A program made the position numbers and the translations under genes. A stretch of DNA of 64,000 nucleotides. It comes from Ascidia mentula (taxonomy: Eukaryota; Chordata; Ascidiacea; Phlebobranchia; Ascidiidae). Numbering within the stretch: position 1 is the stretch's first letter; each line of letters begins with the position of its first letter. This document shows, piece by piece, positions 31,102-44,004 of the stretch. A model generated the notes under the pieces. It did not search any database, was not told the DNA's origin, and worked only from the letters and a program-made list of their open reading frames with translations. The stretch is taken from positions 21,826,501 through 21,890,500 of the forward strand of contig OX387200.1 of assembly GCA_947561715.1 (NCBI GenBank), written 5' to 3'.

Positions 31102-34100
31102 TCAAAGTTGTGAAATCGTTTGTTTGTCTCCAGTCGACCAACTGTCATCACTCACAAGCACACCCGGTGTACGATTCGATTGGAACAGAGCTGTAATATC
31201 GCTTATATTCCGACCTTTTGTTTCGGGAACTTTGAAAAATGTGAAGATCCAGAACAGAGCTAGAAACACCGCAAATATAATGAAAGTGTATCCACCTATA
31301 GCACCATCTAACGACGGATATCTGAAAATATATTAATAATACACTCTTACAATGTAACATTGTACCAATGCAGTAAAATTTAAAAATGCAAAAATGCATT
31401 TACTATTAAGGCTATGTGTTAATATTCAAAGCATACCCACAGTGTCCAGTTTCCTTTAAACTTAATATACGTGCCCTGTCTCAATTATTAAACTAAGGTT
31501 GGAAAAATTTTGCCCACATTATAAACATGGTTTCAATCTTTGTAAAGCGACCTCCAAAGTTTGAATTTGTCTCATTGAGCAGTTGGAGTTTGCGATCCAT
31601 TGCTCAATAATTGGGCGACGCCAAATATTTTTGATTTTTTTTTTCAGAACTTACGAAAGAGCGACCACAAAATTTCCGAGCCAATTCGTGAGCCCCGCAA
31701 TACTGACGGCCGAAGGTCTGTGTGTTTGGTCAAAAAGTTCAGCAGTTATGAACCATGGGATTGCTCCTGGACCAGTTTGAAAGAAAGCAACAAATAGAAG
31801 AATTGGAGCAAGCGTCAACCACGAGACTGCTTCCCATTGTGTGATGTTTAAAAGAACCTGAAAAAAGAAGTTATTTTCGTAAACTACATCGTATGATGTG
31901 CGTCATCAAAAAGATTTCGATAATTGAAAAAACAATGAGGTTCAATTTGGGAAAACACAAACGTTTTGGTGAAAATGTGTTGTTAATGCTGCACCGGTTT
32001 TTCGTATCAGCAATTTATTTGCTTTCGCACGCAAACCAGCCGCACATTAACGCGTGCAGTTTTACGTAGAAAGAAACCGACATAATTCAAATCCTGTGTA
32101 AACGCAGCGGATGAAGCAAACAAATCTTACCACCAGTACCACGGCACAAACGCACATTCCTCCTAATCCAATCAGGTGCAAGATTTTACGCCCCGCCCTC
32201 TCTATGAGTGACACGCTGACTATCGTCATGACGACATTCACCACTCCAATTCCGACCGTCGCAAGTCCACTGCACAAGAAAAGAAATACAAATCTATGAT
32301 TTCCTTCAACTATTCTACAGACTTTTTTAAGGAACTAAGATTGTCGTCACTTGAATCATTTGTTGAAATATTTGAACAAGTAAAATTATTGCCACCTGAT
32401 TATTTGGACAACTTACAAATTCCAGGTGATGCAAATTAACTTAACAGCCCAAAGTTACCAATCTCGGGGATACCCAATGAACATAAATGTATTCCAATAT
32501 TTAAGCGTTTGTTCTTTCATTACTCATGGGATAAGTTTAAATATTTCTTAGTGCAAACCACCCCGTAAGTCGCTGTTACCTGGAAGTTTTAAGCAAACAT
32601 TCTGTTTGCAATCGCGTTATCCGCGCAAACACATGCATTCGATAACAACGGCAGTTTGACGTAGTAAGTTTGCTTGGTTACACAATTCTCCAAGAAATTG
32701 TTTGCCTTGTGATATTTGTCACGAGTAATTTAAGTCATCGTGATAAAACGGTTGGGAAATCCAAGTCACATTTCAAAGGAGTTGCAAAAAAGGAGCGATG
32801 ACTTAGCATAAATTTTAGAGACAATGCATGATGGACAAAGAATCTCGTGACAATGGAAAAGTGATAAAGAAAGGCATCATTTATTTAAATAGCCCAACAC
32901 AATCAATGTTTGCACCCAAAACCATTGTAAAGTATGATTGCTACCTGACAAAAAAAGCAAACAAAAAAATCTGATTTTCTCAGTCAAATTTTTTCTTATT
33001 CTCCTGGAAGGAATCAAGGTTTAGGTTTCCAAGTTCTCAAAACCGTAAACGCATAAAATCGTTTAACATGGAGAATGGTATAATTCTTTATTCTTTATGA
33101 ACTAGAAAAGTTTAGGAAATAAATTGAAAGAGAATCTGAATCTAGGGAATACTTTTTAGAAGCAAATGTTTGATAACCGGAAATTGACACTTACGTATAT
33201 TCCTCAGGAATTCCGGCGTCCATAAATATCTGGGTTGAATAATAAAACACAGCATTGATTCCTGACAGCTGTTGTGAAAGCTGCATCACCACTGCAATGA
33301 GAAGCGGTTTTCGCAGATGGGAAAATTTAAACAGCTCCCATATTTCTGCGAAAATAACGCAAACATTTTCGGTAAATTTTAATTATATCGTGCGGAAAAA
33401 CAATTTCCGATGGTAAACCACACTACTGGTCTTTGTGGGTATTGCTTGTGTTGACTTAAAACCATATTTTCGTTTTTGTGATAAAGTTTGTGCACAAAAA
33501 AAGGAAAAGGCGCGGGAGTTTTCAGGCAACGAGCTGTTGGCAATTTTTATTCAAACGGCAAAGAAACTTGAAACTCTTTGAAAGAAAAACCTCACTTGCT
33601 TTAGACCGCGAACTGTTTGCTTTGTACTCTAACTTTATGTCGGCGAGTTCTTTTGTTACGTCATAATCATCGCCGCGAAGCCATTTGAGAGTTTCGCAAG
33701 CGGACGTTTCGTTCTTTTGCACGATGAGCAAATACCTGTGAAACATAAATTTTTTGTGAACAAGATGTTACGAATGCTTTGGTCGATGGAATAAACCGGA
33801 CAAGTCAGGGTGGTTATGCAACAAGCTGCTTGAAAGAGCGGGTTTAAATTTCACGCCAACTATTACTTAGCAAGCTTATTTTTTTTTGTGAATCAGATTA
33901 ATTTACATTGTATTTACATAATCTACTTTTCTTCATATTGTGTTTGCTGTAGATTAAGCGACAAATCGGCAGCGAATGTTGCCGTACAGGCCGCTAATCG
34001 TACGGGGTATTCCCCACAAAGCTTATGTAACCTTATGACGTCACAACCCAATCAAAGTCGCGCGCTGTGTTACAAGCCAATACTTATGTAAGAAAAACCA

Positions 34101-35821
34101 CTACCTCGGACTTTCTGGGCACATGGGGATAACGAAAAGTTGGTAAACTGCAAAGACACCGGTCAGACTGAACAACAAACCCCAGAGTTGAGAAGTTCCA
34201 AGAAGCCAATGCAGGCCGAGAATCTGAACGAAATCCATCAACAATATATTTGTGAGGAAGTTTCAAACATTATTCGAGTAGAATCAACTTGCGTTGTTAC
34301 GCGCAAATGACGCTTTGGAAGCACTTTATGCGTAAATATTTATTTGCATCATAATATGACCTGTATTTTCTAAACCAGGAAAGAACTATTTGATAAAAAA
34401 ACTAAATTCTGTTCCACCGAATTCCAATAATTCAGATTGAATGACAAACCGAAAAATTCCTTCTGGGCGCTCACCTGTGACAGGAGCAGTGACGTAACAA
34501 TTCCAAGTTGACCAAGCGTGCCAAACATTCCGCGATATCGAACAGGCGCGCATTCTGTCAAGTACATGGGTGCAATCCCCATGTTGATACCACTATTAAG
34601 ACCGATGATAAACCGACCTGAAGAATTGAAACAAAAAGCGTGAAACGAACCGCGATGAAGGAAATAAGATTGAAGTAGCGATGAAGGAAATAAGATTGAC
34701 GTCACTTCCGTTCTGTACAAAGTGGCACTGGAGGGATTTTTTCAGGTGGGTAACAGAACTAAGTCGAAGGTTCAGTAGAAATTGATGTTTAGGAACAAAA
34801 TCTCGTTAATGTGTAGGATTAATTAATCGACCAAGTTCTTTTGACTTTAAAATAAATACTTTCAGGGTTTTCCTTTGTTTTTCTATTCCTATATATGTTC
34901 CACTATATAATTGCCACATATTAAAACCACGGCTACTTATCTATGCTGGCTTGCAAAACACGAGGTTTACTTACCAATAATAAGCATTTCAAAGGAATTA
35001 GCCAGCTGCGATAATCCCATGAAGAGAGCAGCAAGCAACGCAACAATGTTGTTGTACAGCATTGAACCCCTCAATCCAAAGCGCTCTGCTGCTGGTGCTG
35101 CACATAATGAACCCAGCATTCCGCCAACAGCGAAAACTGCAACAGTGAAGCCCCACAAAAGGTCGATGGTTGACTGAGATATGGAATGACCAAATCTGCA
35201 ATTGCAAAGATTTCAATGAATTCCACAGTATTGCCCCTGCGGCGCGGTAACAGCCCTTTCTGTAACACACGGCGACAACGGATTAGTTACAAGATAAACA
35301 CAGCGCACACCAATAGCTTATAAGTGGGCCTTAGAGTTACCACTCTGTAGCAAGATGCATCGCTTGCATTACGCATGGCGGACAAGACATGGGCTAAAAT
35401 TCAAAAAATAGTTTATGTTTGAATCAGGTTGCTGTGATATAAACGATGTAACTGCATCGACCCAGCTCAATCAACCTGTAGAAGGTGTGAACAGAAGAAA
35501 CGACCACATGTTCGTACTGTAAATTATAATAAACAATATCCCCTGGCAATCAAACCGTGGTTAATGATGCATGTCGGTAAACAACAGGAAGTTTCGGCGG
35601 CTTCCCGAAAGGTTGAAATACAAGTAGGAACTGTTCGAGTATTTTGTAAACACTCGCCTTAGAATGAATGTCTGATTGTAAAACTCTTCTATTACTTTCT
35701 GCGGTGCGTTGATCACTCCTGTGTTGTAGCCAAACTGGAATGTCGAACCAACCACTGCCATGGATGTGGCCAAGACAAGGTTCAAAGTAACCTTAGCAGA
35801 TAAATTGCCATCTTCAGCCAT
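31102..35821 (-). CDS. Facilitative sugar transporter, GLUT (SLC2A) family
   Basis: Nine exons on the minus strand: 35658-35821, 34975-35195, 34475-34617, 34105-34223, 33596-33735, 33195-33345, 32131-32269, 31655-31857 and 31102-31321. All phases match, giving 499 aa, the usual GLUT size. It is a twelve-helix major facilitator in the plasma membrane, moving glucose or a similar hexose. Signatures in order: [14 protein letters not shown] in TM1, an NQT glycosylation site, PESPR in the central loop, [16 protein letters not shown] with the QLS motif of class I (GLUT1-4 type) glucose carriers, ERAGRK, and VPETKGR at the end of TM12. The C-terminal tail is short and Ser/Thr-rich. Intron 1 appears to use a GC donor (ctaag/gcgagt). 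Start at 35821: the only ATG before TM1. Confidence 0.95.
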
Positions 35822-37537
35822 TGTGGAATGTTACAGATTCCTTTGCGTGAGCACTCGGCCTGGTGTAAAAAGCTGACTTTTTTGATCTGATGTCTGCTGC
35901 CTTGTATCAATTCTAAGCAATTGACAGTAGATTTTTCACATATGACCAGGCGTGTGTGCGCCAAAAGTTTCAAATCAAGCTAACCGTGAAATCTCACTGT
36001 CGCCTCATTCTCAACCCACAGTCGTATCGATCTGGAAGCACGTGTTTGCTGCGGTTGTATTATGTCTAGCCTGCTGGTGAATGGCTTCGCGTTGCGCGTC
36101 CTTTTTCTCTTCAACTGCCGAGTGAAGCACACAAACACAATGCTAGGGTATGCCCTAATTATAATGTTCGATATCAAGAATGGTTAATAACTGTGGTGCC
36201 TAGGAAACTTCTTTATCATTTTTCTGAAAATTATGTATGCGACTATAGAGTCCATTGTTGGCATGACAACTTTTCCAAACAATTAATACTTATTATATTA
36301 TATCATATATGACATACTTTGACGTCATGCGGAAAATAGAGTAAAGAAGTGTTTTTTAACTCAAATATTGTCACATTTGTGCAAACCAACTTATTTTGTA
36401 ATAGTTGATGTATTGGGTTTACACACAGTATAATTCTTGCATGCAAATTGTAATTCAACCCCAAATTGATTGACAACACAGTAATGTTTTATGTATTCGT
36501 ATAGCAAGGCAACATCGCCTCATTGCACAGGCCCTTTATATTTGGCGATCTGAGCTATCGTATTAAGATCACAATGTTCACAGGCTTCGCAGCCAAGGTA
36601 TTGCAGCCAGGCTGGATCAGACATTTTCCCGACAAGACGGAGCGAGATCTGAAAAATCAAGCTCCCGGTGAGGTTTAAACTCACGACCCAGGGCTAACCA
36701 GGCCCAACGCTCTATCAACTGAGCTACAGGAGCTCAGTGGTTTTACGAGGTATATTGTGGCCAAGGTACACTGGTGCGCAAGCGCACAACTTCCCAGGCG
36801 ACCTTGACATACGTATCTCAACACCGTAATCAGACAACGCAGTGGTAGTATTATCATGCTTACGCATAGCTTGACAGAATCGTCCAATTGCGCAGGCCCA
36901 AATTGATTGAATCACACAATGCTTTCTTACTCTTAATTGACGAGAATCATGTTTCGTTCATATATAATTGTCCACTTGGGGGAATTGAATTCACGCTTCT
37001 AAAGCAACAGTCGGCTCACAACGACTATTACTCATGCACATATCGCCAAAATGTGCTTTTGCTTGTTGCCGACACCTAACGGGCACCAAACAAGTACAAA
37101 TCACGTGATCAATTTGAGGAATCCAACCTATGTCACAGTTCACACATTCAACAAAACCCTTTGCTACGTCCTTGGGAAGTTTCTGTTCTTAATTTGTCGC
37201 TCTGTAACCGAATTAATTTGTTTGAGATAGGAGGAATGGAATGTCTGGTACAAATCCATGGACGTTTGGCATAGAATCAACTGGGATCATTTATTTGCGT
37301 TTAAAATACTATAGAAAATGAATGTACCCGTTTAAAATATTTTATTGTCACAATGCAATGCAAGTTTTCTATCCTTTTGAGCAAATCAACTGGAAGAAAA
37401 ACCATAACATGCAAAATTATCTGCAATGTTTCAGTCGGCAGATTTGTTCACACAAATTTCTTCAATCAAAAATGTTCTTGCAGAAATAATTTGTTGCTAC
37501 TTTAGCTTTAAGCAACAACGATTTGCATTGAAAGCAG
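35822..37537. other. Intergenic region with SINE-like insertion
   Basis: The upstream region of the GLUT gene and the downstream region of the PC-esterase gene. Apart from the tRNA-like repeat at 36496-36735, no gene or core promoter element is recognised. Confidence 0.5.
36496..36735 (-). repeat. tRNA-derived SINE-like repeat
   Basis: On the minus strand 36660-36734 folds like a tRNA. Its acceptor ends agctcct and gggagct pair, the D arm is tagctcagttgatagagc (A box), the anticodon loop ctggtta suggests Thr (GGU), and the T arm gtgagtttaaacctcac has T in place of the B-box C. Position 37 is not a purine. These defects argue for a SINE head rather than a working tRNA gene. The tail (36496-36659) shares ggcttcgcagccaa and a ccctttatatttggc block with the MITE-like element at 25669-25853. 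Confidence 0.65.
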
Positions 37538-39768
37538 TCACGAGTCGGATCGAGGTCGCGCAGCATTCGCGATGTAATTCAACAAAAATTGGTTTTTCAT
37601 TAAGTTTACGCCAAGACCATGGTGAGTGCCGTCGAAACTATGAACCATTTTGCTGAAGTTGCGAAAGTCAAAGACGGGAATTTTGTACTGATCCAAATAT
37701 TCCCGCAATCCATCGGCAAACCGCGTAACAACCTGATCATTTTGCACTTTAAAGAAATCCAACGGTTTCAAAAGTCCAGGCAGCAAAGGCAGAATGAATA
37801 TGAATTGTGGCCAGCGTTTCTCCTGTGGAATCTGTGTGTCTTTGTAAAAAGTTTCCCGTAATTGAATCGCAGGGTCCAGGTAAGCGGTTTTTAGTGCTTC
37901 CGGGTTTAGGTTCATGTGCAAACCCACTCCAACTATTACAAGGGACCCTGTAAAAAACAGCACGGACTATACTTCAAAAAATTATAAAAATATTTGCAAC
38001 AGCAGCTTACGTTACTTTGTATTAGACTTTAAGAACAGCAGACTCATAATTTACTTCTTATAATTCTATACCTTGCTTTCCCACTAAACCCTTGACTTCA
38101 TCATGAAATAAAAACCTCTCTGTCATGCTGTAGAAGTTATTTGCACTTGCAGCGAATTTGTGAGACTTTCCTCCGCAAAGATTTTTCTCCTGATACGAAT
38201 CGTTCAGGGAAAAAACAAGAGAACGGCAGAAGTCCCAGAAGTAGAAGCTGACCCCGACGCATTTATCTCTCTGTTCACCAGTCATTTCCTTGCCCCATGC
38301 TCCCCGCTCCCTGTCGCCAGAGAGCAACGTGACGAAAGCGGCAAACATGTTACGCACCAGTGAGTCTCCGATAAAACGTATGTCGTTAAACTCTGACTTA
38401 TCGATGACTTCACAAGCTTCAGTTGCATTGTAGAGTTGCCACTGGCAACGTGGGTCGAATGTCTTCCACTCGGCCAGTTCAGCGTACATGTACTTTCTCA
38501 AATCAACACAGCTGTATTAATAACGTGGGTTAATTACTTAATACACCGGATGTGGTTCAGTTTCACCTGTCGCAGTCGCAAGTTTGTTCAGAAGGAATTG
38601 AACAGATTCCATTTTGTTTATCGTTACAACATGGTTTTGAGCTTCGTCTGTCGCACCATCCTGGACGCGCTGGTTGCCCGCTTCCAACCACTTCGCTCAG
38701 GACGCTGTTAATCAAAAGAATTAAATTTTGGCAGGTAAATACTACAGCCATGTTGTAGGAGATACCTGGAAACCTTATTCAAGTATATATTTAGGCTTGT
38801 CTTTGGCAGGTATTCGCTTGTCAATTCTTTGTTTTACATCCAAACGAAATCAAATTGGACAGTTAAATACTACAGCCATGTTGAAGAAGATATCTGAAAA
38901 CCTTATTCAGGTTTATGCGATAGTTTTCAATTTAAAAAAAAACCTTTACATGTTACTATGTAACACAGCAGCCTTTCTTAACCCAAATATATTTTTAGGA
39001 GGCATCCAAGATTGTCACAAAATCCTTAACGTATAAAGTTTGTTGCAAAAACAAAACATTTGTGCGTTTATTATACAGGAAATTTGCCGTCTATTGTTTT
39101 GCTAGAACGGAGAATGTCATTGTTTAGAAATTGCCATATGGAAAATGATGGGATTGAAACAACTGAGCCTAACAGTCCCACATGTTTGTTATGTGCAATG
39201 ATGCGATTGGTTTTGTTTTGACATTCAATCATAAATTTAGAAGTTGACAATTTTGAGTAACTAAAGTTTAAAATTCCTGTGAAATATAGATTTTCAGTCG
39301 TTCAGTCGTTCAGGCGTTCAAATAATTAAAAGTGTGGCTTTAAGTTTGCTTAGACTTGTGGTTGGAAATTAAGTATCAATTAAGTTTAGTTAAAACTGAA
39401 TTTCTGTCTACAAGTAACTTTACTTACTTTTCGTAACCACATTTTTTATCATCTCTCCAAGGAAAATTTAAAATCCCTCTTTTTCTCCAGTAATAAAGAT
39501 AATCAGCATCCAACTTTGACGTATTCGTGTTCGGCAAACTGGTCCAATACCCACTGGTCATATTTTGGAGAAAATTTTCACATATTGAAAGCGTTTGGGA
39601 GCTTTCAATAAGCTTCGTAGCCGACCATGTTCTTTTTGGTTTGATTTTAAAGTTATTTCTTTTAAAGTTTGATGGTCTTGTCATGAACTTGACTTGGAAA
39701 TAAACACACGAAAGAATCATCACAGCAAAGAGCACTTGAGGCGTCCTAACATTCGACTGCATCTTCAT
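37538..39768 (-). CDS. Type II membrane PC-esterase (CAS1/NXPE/TBL-like)
   Basis: Four exons on the minus strand: 39428-39768, 38567-38704, 38072-38496 and 37538-37947, 437 aa. A short cytoplasmic N-terminus is followed by one hydrophobic segment (VLFAVMILSCVYFQV), typical of Golgi type II enzymes. Then come a Cys-rich stretch (PGWCDRRSSKPCC, TCDCD) and a PC-esterase domain. The nucleophile motif is RFIGDSLVRN (GDS) and the Asp-His pair is DGTHHGLGVN, near the C-terminus. The same layout is found in the lumenal half of CASD1 (sialic acid O-acetyltransferase) and in plant TBL xylan acetyltransferases, so O-acetyl transfer to or from glycans is the likely chemistry. The multi-pass CAS1 C-terminal domain is absent. 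A broken copy of exon 1 lies upstream at 40258-40478. Confidence 0.85.
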
Positions 39769-40257
39769 GTCTTATACGTCCAATAGAAAATGGAACAGCA
39801 ACAGATAATTTTGCTGCCTACCTTCCCGTGAAAAGACTCTGCTACGACGGGTAAATTCTTACTGGTATTGCTAAATGTTCATCTTACTTACGTTTTAACA
39901 ACAATAATGATAAAACATGCATAAGTACACTTCACAGAACAGTGGCTAATCTAATGCAACATAAACTATAAACAGAACATGGCGTCATTTACTCCACTAC
40001 CGGCTTCCTCCTCAAACGAATATTAAGTGCCAGTGAAACAATACGTGGATGGTAAGCTGATAATTCCGGGGTGCTATAGTTAAATTCAAATCTAACAGCC
40101 GTCAACGCTTCGTTGCGTTGTATGAAATTAGCGTTGGTAGCTCTTAAAAGAACTGACAAACGAAATACGCACCACGGTCTGTGTTTATTGTTCCCCACAC
40201 ACTGTGTGCCAAACATAATCTGCACATATCATTCAAGTGTTTGCCAAACTAACATAA

Positions 40258-40478
40258 AATTCACTGGTCATATTTTGAAGACAGTTTTCATATATTGGCA
40301 GCGTTTGGGAGCTTTCAATAACCCTCGTAGCCGATCATGTTTTCTTTGGTTTGACTTTAAAGTTATTTCCTGTAAAGTTTGATGGCCTTGTCATGAAAAT
40401 GACTTGAAATTATCCACACGAAAGAATCATCACAGCTAAAAGCACTTTAAGCATTCTAACTTTCAACTGCATCTTCAT
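40258..40478 (-). pseudogene. Duplicated first exon of the PC-esterase gene, disrupted
   Basis: It aligns with the start of exon 1 at 39545-39768. It begins MKMQLKVRMLKVLLAVMILSC and retains FMTRPSNF and ESSQTL. Two in-frame stops have arisen (TAA where the gene has Tyr, TGA where it has Trp). The 5' UTR equivalent (to about 40540) is duplicated too. No later exons follow, so it is a partial gene duplicate of about 300 bp. Confidence 0.88.
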
Positions 40479-40540
40479 GTCTTGTACCTCTAAAAGACGA
40501 TAGAATAGCAATAGATAATTTTCTACCTTTTCCTGACAAT

Positions 40541-41640
40541 ATTATTGGTCACTGTCTGATGATTGATGATTAAAACACAGTAATTTGAGCTATTTATTCT
40601 ATAGCATGTCAGAAAGTTAAAAAAAAATGAAAAAGAAAACTTTTAGCATGCATTGCGTCATATATCCCGCTGAAGGTCGTAACAGTGTGCGGTTCTTATT
40701 GTACCAGCAGCATCCTGATGTGTGCGGTGCTGACTACCCGACATATAGGACTTCGTGTTCTCTTGTCAGCATCGCACGCTGAAACCACAGCAAAACAATG
40801 GACATCAGTGCAATTGTTTTCTGCTTTTTTGTGAGTTTCGCAGAATAAACCAAACTGAAAAAACTGTAGTGGCCTGGAAGGAGCCAGTCTCTATTAAAGA
40901 CCGTGGTAGATAAAATCGAAACAGTCGATGTGGTGTAGTTAAGTCGGTTCTCTGGCTAATCGTGGTATTGACTTAACCTTCTACAGCTCCTTATGTCCTA
41001 AGGTTCCAGAAATCGGAAAAAAACGGTTTGGCTTGATCCATGTTCCTCACTATCACCATTTAGTGGTCATTGTAAAACTAGTTTATCCATGGTTACAGAT
41101 GCGTAAAATTTTTCTGCCCTTGACTCGTTGCCGACATGCAGCAGACATCCTGGTCCTGGCACATTTGTGATGTTTTTCAGTTGCCAATTAACTTCCTAAA
41201 CGTACTGCGCGTTTCTTGGAACTGTTAAAACGTCTTTTTATTTTTCATGAAAACACAGCTTTCGCGACTCACTTCATCGGGGTATAAATAATGGTATCAC
41301 AATGAAAAAGCAGAAACGATAAGTCCTCGTGACGTAACGTCGCTTATGGTCAATTGCGTTCACAATGGTTGAAATATAACTTTAATCTCCTGTATCTAAG
41401 AACCGATGGTCAATCATTTTTTTGAATTACAATTATTTTCCTGCACAATTATTTTTTGTTTCAAATTTTGGTTTCATATGCACTTATATTCGTTGCTTTT
41501 TTCCTATGTGCAAAAAAAGCCATAATATTGGAAAGCTGCAGACATGGTCTACACCCTCCAATATCCCTTTCTTGTTTTCTGTGTTGTGTTTAAATCACAG
41601 ACAAATTCTGCGCAAAATTGACGGAGAATTCTTTATTTTT
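40541..41640. other. Intergenic, no recognised gene
   Basis: A short plus-strand ATG frame at 40799 (MDISAIVFCFF followed by gtgagt) resembles a signal-peptide exon, but no second exon could be tied to it. Nothing else recognised. Confidence 0.4.
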
Positions 41641-41752
41641 GTTCAAGAAACAACATTGGTCAAGCGCCCGACCCAAATACCAAGAAGAAAAACCTGATCG
41701 GGACTCGTGCCCAGGATATCTTGGGTTCAAATCCCGGTGTGGCCAAAAAAGC
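41641..41752 (+). repeat. tRNA-derived SINE-like repeat
   Basis: It contains an A-box-like ttggtcaagcgcccgaccc and a canonical B box ggttcaaatcc within gggttcaaatcccggtgtgg, about 80 bp apart, with a conserved middle aacctgatcgggactcgtgc. Degraded relatives lie at 43430-43500, 47391-47525 and 48380-48620. A (tta)n microsatellite follows at about 41806-41822. Confidence 0.7.
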
Positions 41753-41873
41753 ACTGCATTAAAGCGTGTGTTTCTCGCTACCGCCATCTTGCGACCATTT
41801 GTTCTTATTATTATTATTATAATATACTTTGAGCTTAAAACAGCGTGAAACTTGACAACCTTCTTCTCTTTAC

Positions 41874-42045
41874 TTGATGTCGACATCCAACACACCTTGT
41901 GGTCAAGATGTAAATAAATCGGGACTTCATAATTTTCGGTCTGCTGACCTAAAATTCTTAAAAACCCATCAGATTAATAATGTCGAAAAACAATCGTCCA
42001 CCACATCTTGGCCAACTCAAATTATTCCTCAGTTATGGCGATGTA
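41874..42045 (+). other. Short open frame ending at a transposon, status unclear
   Basis: An open frame MSTSNTPCGQDVNKSG... runs to the left end of the element at 42046. It has no recognised family and no clear splice sites. It may be chance. Confidence 0.2.
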
Positions 42046-43033
42046 GGGGAGACCGGGGGTCGCTAGGACGGTTATTGGAAATTTGCTCATAGTTTTTTTT
42101 TAAATTGTGAACCACATTCTCAAATATTATTTTGTAGTAACTAGTAAAGCATTACTCAAAAAACAAAAGGTTTTTCGTTCGTTTTATCTCACTAAAAATG
42201 ATCATTCAGCTCATTTTTTAAACAGGTCTAAAATGTCCGAAGTCACCCCGGTACCGGGATAACACCGGACGTGACTGGGGATATCTCGGACAGCAAGTTT
42301 TAACAGACGCTTTTTTGTTTATTTTGCAAATAACTGAAATGAAACTTGGCGCATTGTCAGCATTAGCGCATAAAATATCATTCAAGCTTTCAGGAATCAC
42401 GGCGTGGCCACTTATCGTTTCAACCCTTCCACACGTACAAGATTTTCTAATGCTTAACTCGTGTACTTTTTACGTCACTCGTGTACTTTTTACGGAGCAC
42501 GGATATCATAGACCTTCGGGTCAACAAACGATGTTTTATCTTTGGGGCTTTTTCTTACTGCCTAAATTCAATTCATTCAGCCTCTGTTTATTCTCTTCTA
42601 TAACCTGATAATTTTTCCTAAATCTCAAAAATGTTGTCTTCTTGCGATTTCTTGCCATGATGTCCGAAGTATCCCCGACCACGTGACGACATCGAAATTA
42701 TTAAAATATGGTCGTATTTTTAAAGGTTAGGCAAAATCATCATTGGCCTATCCATGAATACATATTTGAATATGCAATCAACTAAAAAATTCTGCATTTT
42801 GATTAACTGTGACTGATATATAACCTTCCACATACAAATTGAAAAACTTGGTTTCACTGATAAATTGACATTTTCGATTATAATTTTCTAAGCAGACATG
42901 ATTTACTTCCAAACTTCCTGTTAACGTGTGATGGAGACATAAAGCTTTTGTAAAAGTGTCTCAACAATACCTAATTGTGACGTAAATACATGGTCCGAGG
43001 TATCCCCGTGTCCGAGGTATCCCCGGTCTCCCC
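42046..43033. mobile_element. 988-bp TIR element with TA target duplication
   Basis: Perfect 13-bp inverted ends ggggagaccgggg and ccccggtctcccc, flanked by TA at 42044-42045 and 43034-43035. Inside, a short motif recurs: tccgaggtatcccc twice near the right end, tccgaagtatcccc at about 42664 and tccgaagtcacccc at about 42236. These may be transposase-binding sites. No full transposase frame is visible, so it is non-autonomous or decayed. A TA duplication is compatible with several superfamilies (Tc1/mariner and others); I do not assign one. Confidence 0.8.
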
Positions 43034-43756
43034 TAGTCTGAACTAATCTGGAAAATCATTGTTTATTGAATAAAAGCCGTGATTCAAAGACTTTTTAATT
43101 CCCCATCGTCAAGTGAGTACCTTTCAACTTTATCAGAGGTGGGTTTGATAATTTGAACCTGTTTATGCCCTTTAAACTCCTATCGACTTTTCGTTGATTC
43201 CAGTAAGAAAAAAAAGATTTTGCAAATATGTAAATAGAAAAACATTTGGACGCTCTGTCTGAAGCCAGAAATCCTCTAGTTACACAAAATAAACATTTAA
43301 TAATTTTAGCGAAATAACGTCAAGTTTGCATTTAAAGTTATGCGAAAGAATGTCTCCACAGCAACCCTGATGTGAAGAAAATAGCAACGTTATTTCCGCA
43401 TGGCGGCGCTGCATTCACTTGGAAGGCGTTTGTCAACGCCGTGGCAACTTCGGTCAAACGCTCGACCCACACACAAAGAAGAAAACCTGTGTGAGATTCG
43501 TTTACGTGACGAGGATCAGGTTTGATAAAATTGTTGCCATGGAGAGCGTTTCCATGTCAACCGTCTGAAACCAATATGTCTCGGCGTTCTCCCCCACCAT
43601 GTCGGTGTAATTGTGTATGAGACCCTGACACCTGAGAAGAAGGCAATCCCTTTTAAACTTCCTTAAAACAACGCCGATCCACACTCAGTGTTGAATCAAC
43701 ACGGAAAAGTTCAACCACTTGATTTTGTATCAAAGCAAGTTTTCCATTCTATAACC
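43034..43756. other. Intergenic region upstream of mini-CAAX gene 1
   Basis: It contains a degraded SINE-like piece at 43430-43500 (cggtcaaacgctcgaccc). No coding exon was recognised. The presumptive promoter of the next gene is here, but no clear TATA box was found. Confidence 0.4.
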
Positions 43757-44004
43757 ATGGATGATCCAACTGGCAAGCCAACTTTGCAGGTAACCTTTTT
43801 TTGATGTTTATTGTGAATAAATTAATTTGAAAGTGAAAGTTACTGGCGCTGTGCCATGTCATGACGATGGTTCTTGTTTTGAGTCACATATTTATTTTTT
43901 GATTTGTTTCACAGACACTTACCAAAGTGCCGTTGTCCGGGAAGCAATATGAAGCGGGTGGAGACGGAAGAAGAGATGGCGGCTGCCCCTGCATAATTCT
44001 TTAA
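43757..44004 (+). CDS. Mini-CAAX protein 1 (predicted prenylated, 40 aa)
   Basis: Two exons, 43757-43789 and 43915-44004, joined in phase 0 by a clean GT-AG intron (tgcag/gtaacc ... ttcacag/acac). Exon 1 is MDDPTGKPTLQ. Exon 2 ends GGDGRRDGGCPCIIL-stop. The terminal CIIL is a CAAX box; a final Leu favours geranylgeranylation, and the Cys two residues upstream could be palmitoylated. The start codon is in a good context (aaccATGG). There is no signal peptide, TM segment or known domain. It shares the GGDGRR-CAAX tail and the phase-0 intron with the gene at 45418. A membrane-anchored adaptor or small G-protein-like regulator is possible, but nothing shows this. It is short, so expression evidence would be decisive. 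Confidence 0.6.

Noticed and set aside
36660-36734. A functional tRNA-Thr gene on the minus strand
   Set aside because: The T-arm B box has a T for the conserved C, the anticodon stem is imperfect and position 37 is a pyrimidine; a SINE head fits better.
40799-40831. Signal-peptide first exon (MDISAIVFCFF) followed by gtgagt
   Set aside because: No downstream exon with matching phase could be recognised before the next repeats.
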